17,351 nt of DNA from Candidatus Omnitrophica bacterium UBA5776. Lineage in GTDB: Bacteria; Omnitrophota; Gorgyraeia; Gygaellales; Profunditerraquicolaceae. The position numbers were made by a program, and so were the translations under genes. Positions within the stretch are counted from its first letter, which is position 1, and each line of letters begins with the position of its first letter. The stretch lies in NCBI GenBank assembly GCA_002418595.1, contig DIEK01000008.1, forward strand, positions 1 through 17,351, given 5' to 3'. This document shows positions 8,219 through 17,149 of this stretch, piece after piece. The notes under the pieces were generated by a model. It worked only from the letters and a program-made list of their open reading frames with translations, was not told the DNA's origin and did not search any database.

Positions 8219-9199
8219 ATGAAGCAGACTATATTGAGCGGCATACGTCCTACCGGAAAACTCCACCTGGGGCATCTTGTCGGCGCGCTCGCCAACTGGG
8301 TTAAGCTCCAGGAAGAATACAGATGTTTCTTTATGGCAGCCGACTGGCACGCCCTGATGGGTGAATATGAAGACCCGTCGCTCATGCCGGGGAACATAAT
8401 CGATAACGTCGCAGACTGGCTTAGCGCGGGCATCGATCCTTCCAAAAGCAGTGTCTTCATACAGTCCAGGGTCGGACAACACCTCGACCTGAACATGATC
8501 CTTTCCTGTTTAGTTCCCCTCGGCTGGCTTGAGCGGTGCCCCACTTACAAAGAGCAGCTGCGGGAAGTGAACACCCGCGACCTCAACACTTACGGTTTTC
8601 TCGGTTATCCCGTTCTGCAGGCCGCCGACATACTTCTCTACAAGGCGGACAAAGTGCCGGTCGGGGAGGACCAGCTCCCTCATCTGGAGCTTACCAGGGA
8701 GATCGCCCGCAGGTTCAACAGCCTTTACGGTTGCGCGGTATTCCCCGAGCCCGGCGCGCTTCTGACCGACAGCCCGCGCCTGCCCGGCCTGGACGGCAGG
8801 AAGATGAGCAAGAGTTACGGCAACGCCGTTTATCTTTCCGACGACGACGCTGTCGTTTCCGCCAAAGTCTCTTCGATGGTTACCGATCCGGCGCGCGTGC
8901 GCAGATCGGATAAAGGCCACCCGGAAGTGTGCAGCGTCTTTTCTTATTACTCGGTCTTCTGGCCCGAGAAGGCGCGGGAGACCGCGGACTCCTGCCGGAA
9001 CGCATCCATAGGGTGCACGGAATGCAAAAAGATGCTCGCCGCGAAACTCGGCGGGATACTCTCCCCTTTGAGGGAGAAAAGGGCGGAACTGTTGAACAGA
9101 TCCGGGTACATAGAAGACGTGCTCAAGGAAGGCGCCGCCAAGGCCTCGGCAGTCGCCGCGGCCACGCTCGAAGAAACCAGGAGGGCGATGAAGATATGA
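8219..9199 (+). CDS. trpS: Tryptophanyl-tRNA synthetase
   Basis: This class I synthetase attaches tryptophan to tRNA-Trp. At 326 residues it has the normal bacterial length. The HIGH signature is HLGH at residues 16-19 (GKLHLGHLVGAL) and KMSKS is at 195-199 (GRKMSKSYGN). Between them are MAADWHALM and the YPVLQAADILLY and GEDQLPHLELTREIARRFN blocks typical of TrpRS. A late GCTECKKMLA segment is also common in the family. AAAGG at 8201-8205 is 13 bases before the ATG, so initiation may be modest. The stop overlaps the scpA start (ATGA, 9196-9199). An internal in-frame start of a longer scpA reading lies inside this gene but is not needed. I see no leader peptide or T-box in the 28-base gap before the gene. 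Confidence 0.97.
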   Translation: MKQTILSGIRPTGKLHLGHLVGALANWVKLQEEYRCFFMAADWHALMGEYEDPSLMPGNIIDNVADWLSAGIDPSKSSVFIQSRVGQHLDLNMILSCLVPLGWLERCPTYKEQLREVNTRDLNTYGFLGYPVLQAADILLYKADKVPVGEDQLPHLELTREIARRFNSLYGCAVFPEPGALLTDSPRLPGLDGRKMSKSYGNAVYLSDDDAVVSAKVSSMVTDPARVRRSDKGHPEVCSVFSYYSVFWPEKARETADSCRNASIGCTECKKMLAAKLGGILSPLREKRAELLNRSGYIEDVLKEGAAKASAVAAATLEETRRAMKI

Positions 9200-9975
9200 G
9201 CTATAAAGTCAGGCTGGAACTTTTCGAAGGTCCGCTGGACCTGCTGCTTTACCTGGTGAAGAAAGACCATTTGAATATCTACGATATTCCTATCGCCCAG
9301 GTCACGGAGCAGTATCTTAAATACCTGGAATTGATGAAGATGCTCGACCTCGGCATAGCCGGGGACTTCCTCGTTATGGCGGCCACGCTGATGGAGATAA
9401 AATCCAAGATGCTGCTGCCCGCGGAGCAGGAAGAAGAGCGGCAGGAAGAGCAGGAAGATCCGCGCGCGGAGCTGGTCAGGCGCCTGCTGGAATACGAGAA
9501 ATTCAAGAAAGTCGCCGACGAGTTGAAGGAGAGGGAAGCGGTCCGGATGAACCTTTTTAAGCGGGCCCGCCCGCTGGAAAAAGAGGAGATATCCTCGGGG
9601 GAGGACGTGAAGGGGAGCGGAGAAGGGTATTTCGAGGCCAGTATATTCGATCTGATCAGCGCGTTTTCCAAGGCGATGCAGGAGGTGCCGAAAGAGATGT
9701 TCTACGAGGTGATCAAGGATGAATTCACCGTCGAAGACAAAATACATAACATCCTGCATCTCCTGCTCGTGAAACAATCGACCACCCTTTCCGGGCTCTT
9801 CGGCCGGGCCAGGAACAAAGTCGAGATAGCGGTCACTTTCCTGGCCATCCTGGAACTGGTGCGCATGAAGGAGATAGTGGCGGTCCAGCGCGGTCTTTTC
9901 GAGGAGATAGAGGTGGTCAGGAACAGCGAGAACATAATTCCCTATGACAGAGCAGTCCAGACGGAAAATAATTAG
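9196..9975 (+). CDS. scpA: Segregation and condensation protein A (ScpA)
   Basis: ScpA is the kleisin that bridges the SMC ATPase heads and, with ScpB, forms the bacterial condensin that organises and separates chromosomes. The protein of 259 residues begins MSYKVRLELFEGPLDLLLYL, the conserved ScpA start. IYDIPIAQVTEQYL and FLVMAATLMEIKSKMLLP follow, a block that binds the SMC neck. A very acidic, charged middle (EEERQEEQEDP) and a C-terminal winged-helix part (about 190-250, VTFLAILELVRMKEI) complete it. The ATG overlaps the trpS TGA by four bases, so translation is coupled. The 3' end overlaps the ruvB start by 32 bases. The usual partner gene scpB is not next to it and is not in the window; it may lie elsewhere. 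No kleisin-like alternative fits as well. Confidence 0.95.
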   Translation: MSYKVRLELFEGPLDLLLYLVKKDHLNIYDIPIAQVTEQYLKYLELMKMLDLGIAGDFLVMAATLMEIKSKMLLPAEQEEERQEEQEDPRAELVRRLLEYEKFKKVADELKEREAVRMNLFKRARPLEKEEISSGEDVKGSGEGYFEASIFDLISAFSKAMQEVPKEMFYEVIKDEFTVEDKIHNILHLLLVKQSTTLSGLFGRARNKVEIAVTFLAILELVRMKEIVAVQRGLFEEIEVVRNSENIIPYDRAVQTENN

Positions 9976-11011
9976 CGCCGGCGTCGAAAGCGGGCAGGCC
10001 GAAGTATTCGACAAGATAGAGACGGAAGAGGACGTCGTCATCAACCTTTCCGTGCGGCCGGAGCGCCTGGACGATTTCGTCGGCCAGAAGGAGACGGTTT
10101 CCAATCTTAAGGTATGCCTGGCCGCCGCCGCGCAGCGCGGTGAGCCGCTGGAACACGTTCTGCTCTCTGGTCCTCCCGGCCTCGGCAAGACCTCTCTCTC
10201 GCGCATAATAGCGCACGAGATGAATTCCAAGATAACCGCCACCTCCGGTCCGGCCATCGAGAGGGCCGGAGACCTGATCGGCATATTGACCAACCTGGAA
10301 AAAGGAGATATCCTTTTCATAGACGAGATACACAGGCTTTCCAAAGTGGTAGAAGAGTTTCTTTATCCGGCCATAGAGAATTTTCAGATAGACTTCGTCA
10401 TCGATAAAGGCCCTTACGCCAAGACCATAAAGTTCAATTTGAAACCGTTCACGTTGATCGGAGCGACCACACGTTCCGGACTGCTTTCCGCTCCGTTACG
10501 CAGCAGGTTCGGGATACTCTATCATCTTGATTTCTACGCTCCGGATGAGCTCGCCGCGATAATCAGGCGCTCGGCCGGGATATTGAGCATAGATATATCC
10601 GCAGACGCCGCCGGGGAGATGGCGCGCAGGTCGCGCGGCACGCCCAGGATCGCCAACCGTCTGCTGCGCCGGGTAAGGGATTACGCGCAGGTCGAAGGCA
10701 GAAACGCCATAGATATCGAACTGGTGCGCAGCGCGCTGGAACGCCTGCGTATAGACCAGGCCGGTCTGGATGAGATGGACCGCAAGGTGCTCAGGATGAT
10801 CTCCGAGTATTACGGCGGCGGTCCGGTGGGCACCGAATCGCTCGCTGCCAGTCTCAATGAGGAGTCCGACACCATCGCCGATACCGTGGAACCTTATCTG
10901 CTCCAGATAGGATTTCTTAAGCGTACCAGCCGCGGCAGGATGATCTCCCGGCAGGCCTGCGAGCATCTCGGGTTGAAATGCCCCGCCGGAGAACAGACCG
11001 GTTTTTTTTAG
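9944..11011 (+). CDS. ruvB: Holliday junction branch migration ATPase RuvB
   Basis: RuvB is the AAA+ ring motor that, with RuvA, drives branch migration of Holliday junctions during recombinational repair. The 355-residue protein shows RPERLDDFVGQ, Walker A GPPGLGKT at residues 76-83 and Walker B LFIDEIH around D127-E128. It also has the sensor-1 region GATTRSGLLSAPLRSRFG and sensor-2 RGTPRIANRLLRR. A C-terminal winged-helix domain follows (GGGPVGTESLAASL to GRMISRQACEHL). ATG 9944 lies 32 bases inside scpA. The N-terminal 30 residues are slightly longer than in many RuvB proteins, and a later start is possible but lacks a better signal. The TAG is directly followed by the queH ATG. ruvA and ruvC are not in the window. 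Neighbouring queA, tgt or DUF2905 genes near ruvB are seen in many bacteria. Confidence 0.96.
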   Translation: MTEQSRRKIISAGVESGQAEVFDKIETEEDVVINLSVRPERLDDFVGQKETVSNLKVCLAAAAQRGEPLEHVLLSGPPGLGKTSLSRIIAHEMNSKITATSGPAIERAGDLIGILTNLEKGDILFIDEIHRLSKVVEEFLYPAIENFQIDFVIDKGPYAKTIKFNLKPFTLIGATTRSGLLSAPLRSRFGILYHLDFYAPDELAAIIRRSAGILSIDISADAAGEMARRSRGTPRIANRLLRRVRDYAQVEGRNAIDIELVRSALERLRIDQAGLDEMDRKVLRMISEYYGGGPVGTESLAASLNEESDTIADTVEPYLLQIGFLKRTSRGRMISRQACEHLGLKCPAGEQTGFF

Positions 11012-11581
11012 ATGAAGATACTTTTGCATATCTGCTGCGCACCTTGCCTGATCTATCCTTTGGAAAGAATGAGAGAGCTCGGTATTGAAGCGTCGGGCGT
11101 GTTCTATAATCCCAATATCCACGGCGCGTTGGAATACGGCGCGCGCAGGAAATGTCTGGAGGCATATTCCGGGCCCCGCGGCCTTGAAGTGGAATATCCT
11201 GACTACGCCCCGCAGGAGTTCTTCGCGGAGGTCAAGCACGGCGGAACGCCGTCAAGATGCGCGGCCTGTTGGCTGCTGCGTATGCGTTTCACGGCCAGAA
11301 TGGCCCGCAGCCACGGGATGGATGCCTTTTCCACCACTCTCCTGGTCAGTCCTTATCAGGACCACGAACTGCTGAAGGCGGCGGCCGGACAGGCGGCGGA
11401 AGAGGAGAAAGTGGATTTTTATTACGAAGATTTCCGTCCCGGGTTTCGCGGGGCCCGCAGGAGGGCGCGCGAAGACGGATTATATCTGCAGAAATACTGC
11501 GGCTGCGTTTATTCGGAGACGGAGAGATACCACGCGAAAATAAAACCCGCGGCGCCGGAGCGCTCCGGGATAACCTCGTAA
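11012..11581 (+). CDS. queH: Epoxyqueuosine reductase QueH
   Basis: QueH (formerly DUF208) performs the last step of queuosine synthesis, reducing epoxyqueuosine to queuosine in tRNA. It does the same job as the unrelated cobalamin enzyme QueG, using iron-sulfur chemistry without B12. The 189-residue protein has all cysteine motifs of the family: HICCAPC (C8, C9, C12), YNPNIH, RCAACW (C83, C86) and QKYCGC (C163, C165). These are expected to hold a [4Fe-4S] cluster and a neighbouring iron. The start ATG follows the ruvB TAG without a gap and without a Shine-Dalgarno sequence, so coupling is likely. queA and tgt lie downstream in the same direction, which supports the function independently of the sequence match. 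The identification is firm; activity is inferred. Confidence 0.93.
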   Translation: MKILLHICCAPCLIYPLERMRELGIEASGVFYNPNIHGALEYGARRKCLEAYSGPRGLEVEYPDYAPQEFFAEVKHGGTPSRCAACWLLRMRFTARMARSHGMDAFSTTLLVSPYQDHELLKAAAGQAAEEEKVDFYYEDFRPGFRGARRRAREDGLYLQKYCGCVYSETERYHAKIKPAAPERSGITS

Positions 11582-11585
11582 GACT

Positions 11586-11801
11586 ATGCAGTGGACGGCT
11601 AAGGCACTGATATTTTCCGGACTGGCGCTGATATGCCTGGGCGCGCTGCTTTTAGCGGCGCAGAAAATATCGTTTCCGGGCAGGCTCCCGGGAGATATCT
11701 ATATAAAGAGCGAGAAGTTCTCCTTTTATTTCCCGCTGGCGACCTGCCTGCTCATTAGCCTTGCGGCTTCCCTGCTTTTTCGCATATTTTCACGCAGATG
11801 A
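11586..11801 (+). CDS. DUF2905 small two-helix membrane protein
   Basis: This 71-residue protein has two hydrophobic helices (about residues 6-25 and 48-66) joined by a polar loop with FPGRLPGDIYIKSEKFSFYFPL. This loop is the hallmark of the DUF2905 family, whose role is unknown. The ATG comes 4 bases after the queH stop with no clear ribosome binding site. The TGA overlaps the ATG of the next gene (ATGA, 11798-11801). DUF2905 genes are often found near ruvB, queA and spoIID-like genes, as here. A role in the envelope, perhaps with the SpoIID-domain protein that it overlaps, is a guess from context only. No catalytic motif is seen. Confidence 0.88.
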   Translation: MQWTAKALIFSGLALICLGALLLAAQKISFPGRLPGDIYIKSEKFSFYFPLATCLLISLAASLLFRIFSRR

Positions 11802-13021
11802 ATAAATTCCCCGGATCGGCGCTGATAATGATAACTGTTTTTTGCTCCGCGGCGGCGCTCTGTCCGGCCGCGGCTCCGGAGCAGAAGGGAAGGGAATACA
11901 AACCGCCCTCATCCTGCGAACCCTATATAAGGGTCGCCGTGCTGCGCAATGTCGATTCCATCGGTCTGAAGGTGAACGGAGAATTCCACATTTACGATGC
12001 GGCCACGGGCCGCAGATTGTTGCAGGAGAAGAACGCCCGCTGGACCGTAACGTCCGGGCAGAAAGGCATATCCGCTGGCGGGCATCTTTTCTCCGCCGGG
12101 GGCATAATCATAAGGTCCCGCGACCGTAACGAGATATACCTTAACGGCAGGCGTTTCCGGGGGGAAATGCGCCTGATCGGTAAAAACGGTTCCCTGTTGG
12201 CGGTGAACTATGTGGGGCTGGAAGATTACATAAAAGGGATCTTCATCAGGGAGTCTTCTCACTACTGGCCGCCGGAGGTGCTTAAAGCCGAAGCTATAGT
12301 GTTCAGAAGTTTCGCCCTGTATCGGGCGGCTGAGAATTCCTCCAGGGATTACGACGTCACCTGCGACGTTTATTCACAGGTTTACGGGGGGATGACCGCC
12401 GAGCGTTATCGCACCAACAAGATGGTCAAGGATACCGAAGGCATGGTGCTGGTTTACGACGGAAGAATATTTCCGGCTTATTACCACTCCGCCTGCGGCG
12501 GGCGCACCGAGGACGCCGCGAAGCTCTGGAACATAAATCTTCCCCCTTTGAAAGGCGTGGCCTGCGGCTACTGCGGGGAATCTCCGCATTCACGCTGGAG
12601 CAGGACGCTCTCCAATAAAGAAGTTTCTTCAAAACTGCACGCGGAGAGCAGCGTGGGTGTTCCCCAGATAACCGTGATCACCCCCGGCAGCCGGGACGCG
12701 TCCGGCCGTATGGAGGAATTGACTTTTTCTTTCGAGGATGGAGGGACCAGGACCATTTCCGCGAAGGAGTTCCGGCAGCTCTTGGGACCGGACGTAATAA
12801 AAAGCACCGATTTTGAGGCGCGGCTTTCCGGGGCCGGCATAATCTTTGAAGGCGCCGGATGGGGCCACGGAGTGGGGCTTTGCCAGTGGGGCGCTTATTT
12901 TATGGCCAAGCAGGGGGCCTCGTATGCGCAGATACTTTCACATTATTATCCCGGGACGCAGATAGCCGAATTGGGCAGTTTCAAATCCGGCGACAGCAAA
13001 GCGGCGGGCGGCAGGCGCTGA
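11798..13021 (+). CDS. Exported SpoIID/LytB-domain protein, likely peptidoglycan lytic transglycosylase
   Basis: This 407-residue protein begins with a hydrophobic segment ending in AAALCPAAA (about residues 6-26), a likely signal peptide or anchor. A beta-rich region follows (30-135), then the SpoIID domain. The core motif LEDYIKGIFIRESSHYWPPE (E142 start; E152 aligned with the catalytic Glu of SpoIID) is followed by LKAEAIVFRSFAL. YYHSACGGRTED (H230, C233) and CGYC (C256, C259) come next, residues that may bind zinc. The family end motif is GWGHGVGLCQWGA (H357, C362). In sporulating Firmicutes SpoIID strips peptides-free glycan during engulfment. In other bacteria related proteins act in cell separation or remodelling, and nothing here suggests sporulation. 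The start overlaps DUF2905 and the stop is 8 bases before queA, so it is cotranscribed with queuosine genes. The name spoIID is not applied because the cellular role is unknown. Confidence 0.9.
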   Translation: MNKFPGSALIMITVFCSAAALCPAAAPEQKGREYKPPSSCEPYIRVAVLRNVDSIGLKVNGEFHIYDAATGRRLLQEKNARWTVTSGQKGISAGGHLFSAGGIIIRSRDRNEIYLNGRRFRGEMRLIGKNGSLLAVNYVGLEDYIKGIFIRESSHYWPPEVLKAEAIVFRSFALYRAAENSSRDYDVTCDVYSQVYGGMTAERYRTNKMVKDTEGMVLVYDGRIFPAYYHSACGGRTEDAAKLWNINLPPLKGVACGYCGESPHSRWSRTLSNKEVSSKLHAESSVGVPQITVITPGSRDASGRMEELTFSFEDGGTRTISAKEFRQLLGPDVIKSTDFEARLSGAGIIFEGAGWGHGVGLCQWGAYFMAKQGASYAQILSHYYPGTQIAELGSFKSGDSKAAGGRR

Positions 13022-13029
13022 AACAACAG

Positions 13030-14025
13030 ATGCAGAGACTTTCCGACTTCAATTTTGAACTGCCGCCCGGGTTAGTGGCGCAATACCCTTTGCACCGGCG
13101 CGACAAGGCCAGGCTGCTGGTCCTGGAAAAGAAGAGCGGCAGGGTGGAGCATCGGTCATTCTCGGATCTCCCGGATTATATGGAGAAAAGGGACCTGCTG
13201 GTGCTTAACGACAGCAGGGTCGTGCCGGCCCGCATTAAGGCGCGCAGGAGAAGCGGCGGAAAAGCCGAGGTTTTCCTGCTTGAACGCAAGAACGGGCTGG
13301 TGTTCCGCGCGCTGCTTAAGCCGGCGCGACTGAAGGCCGGAGAGCGGCTGTTGTTGAGCGACCCGAATATCGTCTGCACGGTCACCGCAAAGGATGAGGT
13401 CGCCTTCAGCGGATGCGCGGAGAAGGATATCTACGCCTCCGGAAGCGTCCCGCTCCCTCCATATATAAAAAGAGAACCTTCCGAAGAAGACAGGTTGTAT
13501 TACCAGACGGTCTTCGCGCGCGAAAACGGTTCGGTGGCGGCTCCGACTGCCGGTCTGCATTTTACTCCGGAGCTTCTGAATACGATAAACGCCGCCGGAG
13601 CGCGGACGGCTTACGTGACTCTGCACGTGGGTTACGGAACATTCAAACCGGTCAAATGCGAGGACGTCTCTAGGCACATTATGGAAGAGGAGCGTTACCG
13701 TATTGGAGAGGATGCTCTTTTGAGAATAAGAGAGGCCGCGGCTTCCGACGGAAAGATCTTCGCGGTAGGGACTACCAGCCTGCGCGTCCTGGAAACTTAC
13801 GCTTCTTCAGGGGAAAGAGAAGGGAGGACCGGGCTTTTCATTTACCCGGGATACGATTTTCGCCTGGTCAACCGGCTGGTCACCAATTTTCACCTGCCGA
13901 AGACCACTCTGCTTATGCTTGTCTGCGCCTTTGCCGGGACTGAAATGGTACTGGACGCTTACCGGCAGGCGGTGGAACAGAAATATCGTTTTTACAGCTA
14001 CGGCGACGCGATGCTTATTATTTAG
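13030..14025 (+). CDS. queA: S-adenosylmethionine:tRNA ribosyltransferase-isomerase QueA
   Basis: QueA moves the ribosyl part of S-adenosylmethionine onto 7-aminomethyl-7-deazaguanine in tRNA, giving epoxyqueuosine, the substrate of QueH. From ATG 13030 the protein has 331 residues, close to the usual 340, and begins MQRLSDFNFELPPGLVAQYP, matching the family start. Other motifs are NDSRVVPARI, APTAGLHFTPELL, HVGYGTFKPV, TTSLRVLE, VTNFHLPKTTLLMLV and the end YRFYSYGDAMLII. The frame stays open upstream into the SpoIID gene, but that extension has no similarity to QueA and overlaps the neighbour in another frame. No strong Shine-Dalgarno precedes the ATG; the gene starts 8 bases after the previous stop and may be coupled to it. 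It works between Tgt and QueH in the same pathway, and both are encoded in this window. Confidence 0.96.
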   Translation: MQRLSDFNFELPPGLVAQYPLHRRDKARLLVLEKKSGRVEHRSFSDLPDYMEKRDLLVLNDSRVVPARIKARRRSGGKAEVFLLERKNGLVFRALLKPARLKAGERLLLSDPNIVCTVTAKDEVAFSGCAEKDIYASGSVPLPPYIKREPSEEDRLYYQTVFARENGSVAAPTAGLHFTPELLNTINAAGARTAYVTLHVGYGTFKPVKCEDVSRHIMEEERYRIGEDALLRIREAAASDGKIFAVGTTSLRVLETYASSGEREGRTGLFIYPGYDFRLVNRLVTNFHLPKTTLLMLVCAFAGTEMVLDAYRQAVEQKYRFYSYGDAMLII

Positions 14026-15238
<1,213 letters not shown>

Positions 15239-15242
15239 GTAT

Positions 15243-15941
15243 ATGCTGCGTATCGATATAGTAACGATCTTCCCGGGAATGTTCGAAGGAGTGCTGGGCG
15301 AGTCGATGATAAAAAGGGCCCGGGACAAGAAGAAGGCGCTTATCCGGGCGCATGACCTGCGGGATTATACCCTGGATAAGCACCGCAAGGTGGATGACAG
15401 GCCTTTCGGAGGAGGCTCCGGCATGGTCATGTCCCCCGAGCCGATCTTCCGCGCGGTGGAGTCTCTGAAAAAGAACCGCAGGCGCGGCCGGGGAAAAGTG
15501 ATCCTGCTCGGCCCGCAGGGCAGGAAGCTCGACCAGAAGCTCGCGCTTGAACTGTCGCGGCTCAACTGGATGATATTGATTTGCGGGCATTATGAAGGAG
15601 TGGACGAAAGAGTAAGAGAACGCCTGGCGGACGAAGAGATTTCCATCGGTGATTATATCCTCACCGGAGGGGAGTTGCCGGCCATGGTCCTGACGGACTG
15701 CGTGGTGCGGCTCATACCCGGAGTTCTCGGCGATAAAAATTCCTTGAATTTTGAGTCATTCGAAGGTAATCTATTAGAGTATGCCCAGTACACCAGACCG
15801 GCGGATTTCCGCGGCATGAAAGTCCCGGAAGTCCTCCTGCGCGGGGACCACGGCAGGATAGCCGCCTGGCGCAGGGAGGACAGCCTGCGCAGGACAAGGC
15901 AAAAAAGGCCTGACCTGCCGGGCGGGAGCGGCCGGGCTTGA
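15243..15941 (+). CDS. trmD: tRNA (guanine37-N1)-methyltransferase TrmD
   Basis: TrmD methylates N1 of G37, next to the anticodon, and prevents +1 frameshifting. It is a knotted SPOUT enzyme that works as a dimer. The 232-residue protein has the family motifs in order: [11 protein letters not shown] at the N terminus, [37 protein letters not shown] and [16 protein letters not shown]. The C-terminal helical part includes [19 protein letters not shown], then the [10 protein letters not shown] tail. The ATG is 4 bases after the tgt stop; AGGAG at 15221-15225 is too far (17 bases) to be ideal. TrmD followed by rplS is one of the most conserved bacterial gene pairs and fits here. The usual upstream rpsP and rimM genes are missing and tgt takes their place. 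Confidence 0.97.
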   Translation: MLRIDIVTIFPGMFEGVLGESMIKRARDKKKALIRAHDLRDYTLDKHRKVDDRPFGGGSGMVMSPEPIFRAVESLKKNRRRGRGKVILLGPQGRKLDQKLALELSRLNWMILICGHYEGVDERVRERLADEEISIGDYILTGGELPAMVLTDCVVRLIPGVLGDKNSLNFESFEGNLLEYAQYTRPADFRGMKVPEVLLRGDHGRIAAWRREDSLRRTRQKRPDLPGGSGRA

Positions 15942-16108
15942 CGGTGTGCCCTCCGGGCGGAGTATTCAAAGAATATCCAGGGAGCGGCAACGCTCATAAC
16001 ATCGTCTGACCGGTAATTCCGCGTCCGGATATTTACCCCGCAGGGCGTTTCTCGGCCGTATACGGCGGGAAGGTTTCACGAGGTAAAATCCATTTAGGAG
16101 ACAGTCCA
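15942..16108 (+). promoter_or_regulatory. Structured leader between trmD and rplS, possible L19 autoregulatory RNA
   Basis: At 167 bases this is the longest gap in the window and it is full of inverted repeats. They are GG(A)GTATTC/GAATATCC with an AAA loop at 15959-15978; a perfect GAGCG-GCAA-CGCTC stem with a GNRA-type tetraloop at 15982-15995; and GGTAA/TTACC around TCCG-CGTC-CGGA at 16012-16037. CCCGC (16037-16041) can pair with GCGGG (16065-16069), competing with the palindrome GCCGTATACGGC at 16055-16066. A strong AGGAG lies at 16096-16100, 7 bases before the ATG, and CTCC at 15951-15954 could pair with it. TTGACG at 15938-15943 is a possible -35 box, but the -10 candidate is poor. I infer a ribosomal-protein leader; no known family was recognised. 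No tRNA or protein frame is seen. Confidence 0.5.
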
Positions 16109-16480
16109 ATGAACAAGATTAAAGCCATCGAACAGAAATTCTCAACCAGAAAAGAATTCCCCGCTTTCCACGTGGGAGATACGGTCAAGGTTTTCGTGAG
16201 GATACCGGAAGCGCCCGATAAATTCCGCCTGCACCCATACGAAGGCATCGTGATCGCCCGGAAAGGCAGCGGGGTCAACGAGACCTTCACCGTAAGAAAG
16301 GTCTCGTTCGGAGAAGGGATAGAAAGGGTTTTCCCTCTGGGGACATCGGCGATAGAAAAGATCGAAGTGATACGTTCCGGCAAGGTCAAAAGGGCCAAAC
16401 TTTATTATCTGCGCAGTAAGATCGGCAAACGCGCCACCAAGATAGATTCAAAAGAAGACAAGGGCGCGCAAAAGGCGTAA
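16109..16480 (+). CDS. rplS: 50S ribosomal protein L19
   Basis: L19 sits at the interface of the two ribosomal subunits. The 123-residue protein has the usual length and signature: FHVGDTVKVFVRI, RLHPYEGIVIARKGSG, VNETFTVRKVSFGEGIERVFPL, then IEKIEVIRSGKVKRAKLYYLR with a basic C-terminal tail. AGGAG at 16096-16100 is 7 bases before the ATG and is the clearest ribosome binding site in the window, in line with high expression. The gene follows trmD after a 167-base structured gap, longer than needed for a simple operon, and precedes rnhB by 33 bases. Identification is secure. Confidence 0.97.
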   Translation: MNKIKAIEQKFSTRKEFPAFHVGDTVKVFVRIPEAPDKFRLHPYEGIVIARKGSGVNETFTVRKVSFGEGIERVFPLGTSAIEKIEVIRSGKVKRAKLYYLRSKIGKRATKIDSKEDKGAQKA

Positions 16481-16513
16481 CGGCGGCATTCACTATATCC
16501 TGTTCCGGCAAGC

Positions 16514-17149
16514 ATGGAACCCGGTTCCCAATTGGAGAATAGAGAAGGATTACTTTATTACGAACGAGAGCTTGAAGCCGCAGGTTGCCGGTTGATAATC
16601 GGCATTGACGAAGCCGGGCGCGGGCCGTTGGCAGGCCCGGTGGTAGCCGCGGCCGCAGCCCTGCGGGATTTCTCTTTTTCCAACCGCATAGATGATTCCA
16701 AGAAACTTACCCCCCGACAGCGCGATGCCGCTTTCCTGGAGATCACAAGGAAGGCCGACTACGGAATAGGCATCATAAACGAACAGATAATAGACAGCGT
16801 CAACATACTTGAAGCCAGCAAGCTGGCCATGCAGGAGGCCCTCAACGATCTTCTGGCGCGCAGGAAAAGGCCTTTGCCGGAGGCGCACGCTCTGGTGGAC
16901 GGGGATATGCGGATATCGCTGCCGATCCCGCATACCTGCGTAATCAGGGGGGATTCCAGGTCTTTCAGTATAGCCTGCGCTTCCATTATCGCGAAAGTCA
17001 CCAGGGACAGGATCATGGCTATATACGACTCGGTCTATCCCCAGTATGGTTTTTCCAGGCACAAGGGATACCCCACCGAGGCGCACCGGAGCGCGATCGG
17101 CCGCTGCGGACCTTCTTTAATACACCGCAGGAGTTTCGCCGGTGTCTAG
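16514..17149 (+). CDS. rnhB: Ribonuclease HII
   Basis: RNase HII cuts RNA in RNA-DNA hybrids and removes single ribonucleotides from DNA. The 211-residue protein has the full set of acidic residues: D32 and E33 in GIDEAGRGPLAGPVV, D129 in LVDGD and D147 in RGDSRS, with the spacing known from E. coli. DDSKKLTPRQR and SIACASIIAKVTRD are also typical. The C-terminal end has YGFSRHKGYPTEAH, which contributes to substrate recognition. ATG 16514 gives a 25-residue N-terminal lead before the first strand, somewhat long but common; there is no obvious Shine-Dalgarno. The stop overlaps the next gene by 8 bases. The order rplS-rnhB-yraN is widely conserved. Confidence 0.96.
   Translation: MEPGSQLENREGLLYYERELEAAGCRLIIGIDEAGRGPLAGPVVAAAAALRDFSFSNRIDDSKKLTPRQRDAAFLEITRKADYGIGIINEQIIDSVNILEASKLAMQEALNDLLARRKRPLPEAHALVDGDMRISLPIPHTCVIRGDSRSFSIACASIIAKVTRDRIMAIYDSVYPQYGFSRHKGYPTEAHRSAIGRCGPSLIHRRSFAGV

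Noticed and set aside
8929..9195. Upstream extension of the scpA frame into trpS
   Set aside because: The extension is a shadow of trpS in another frame; the conserved ScpA start is at 9196 in an ATGA overlap.
8947..10344. Long open frame (about 465 codons) on the minus strand opposite trpS-scpA-ruvB
   Set aside because: It spans three confirmed genes on the other strand and shows no recognisable motif.
10998..11011. Run of T at the end of ruvB as a terminator
   Set aside because: No GC-rich stem precedes it in the right place, it is inside the coding sequence, and queH starts immediately after.
12859..13029. Upstream extension of the queA frame into the SpoIID-domain gene
   Set aside because: The extension has no QueA similarity and overlaps the conserved end of the SpoIID domain; ATG 13030 gives the family N terminus.
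15938..15966. Sigma-70-type promoter from TTGACG at 15938
   Set aside because: At 17 bases spacing the -10 candidate (AGTATT) matches only half of the consensus, and such a start would remove the first stem. Not strong enough to list.
15942..16108. tRNA or SRP RNA gene in the trmD-rplS gap
   Set aside because: No cloverleaf, no TTCRA loop and no conserved SRP GGAAG core is seen.
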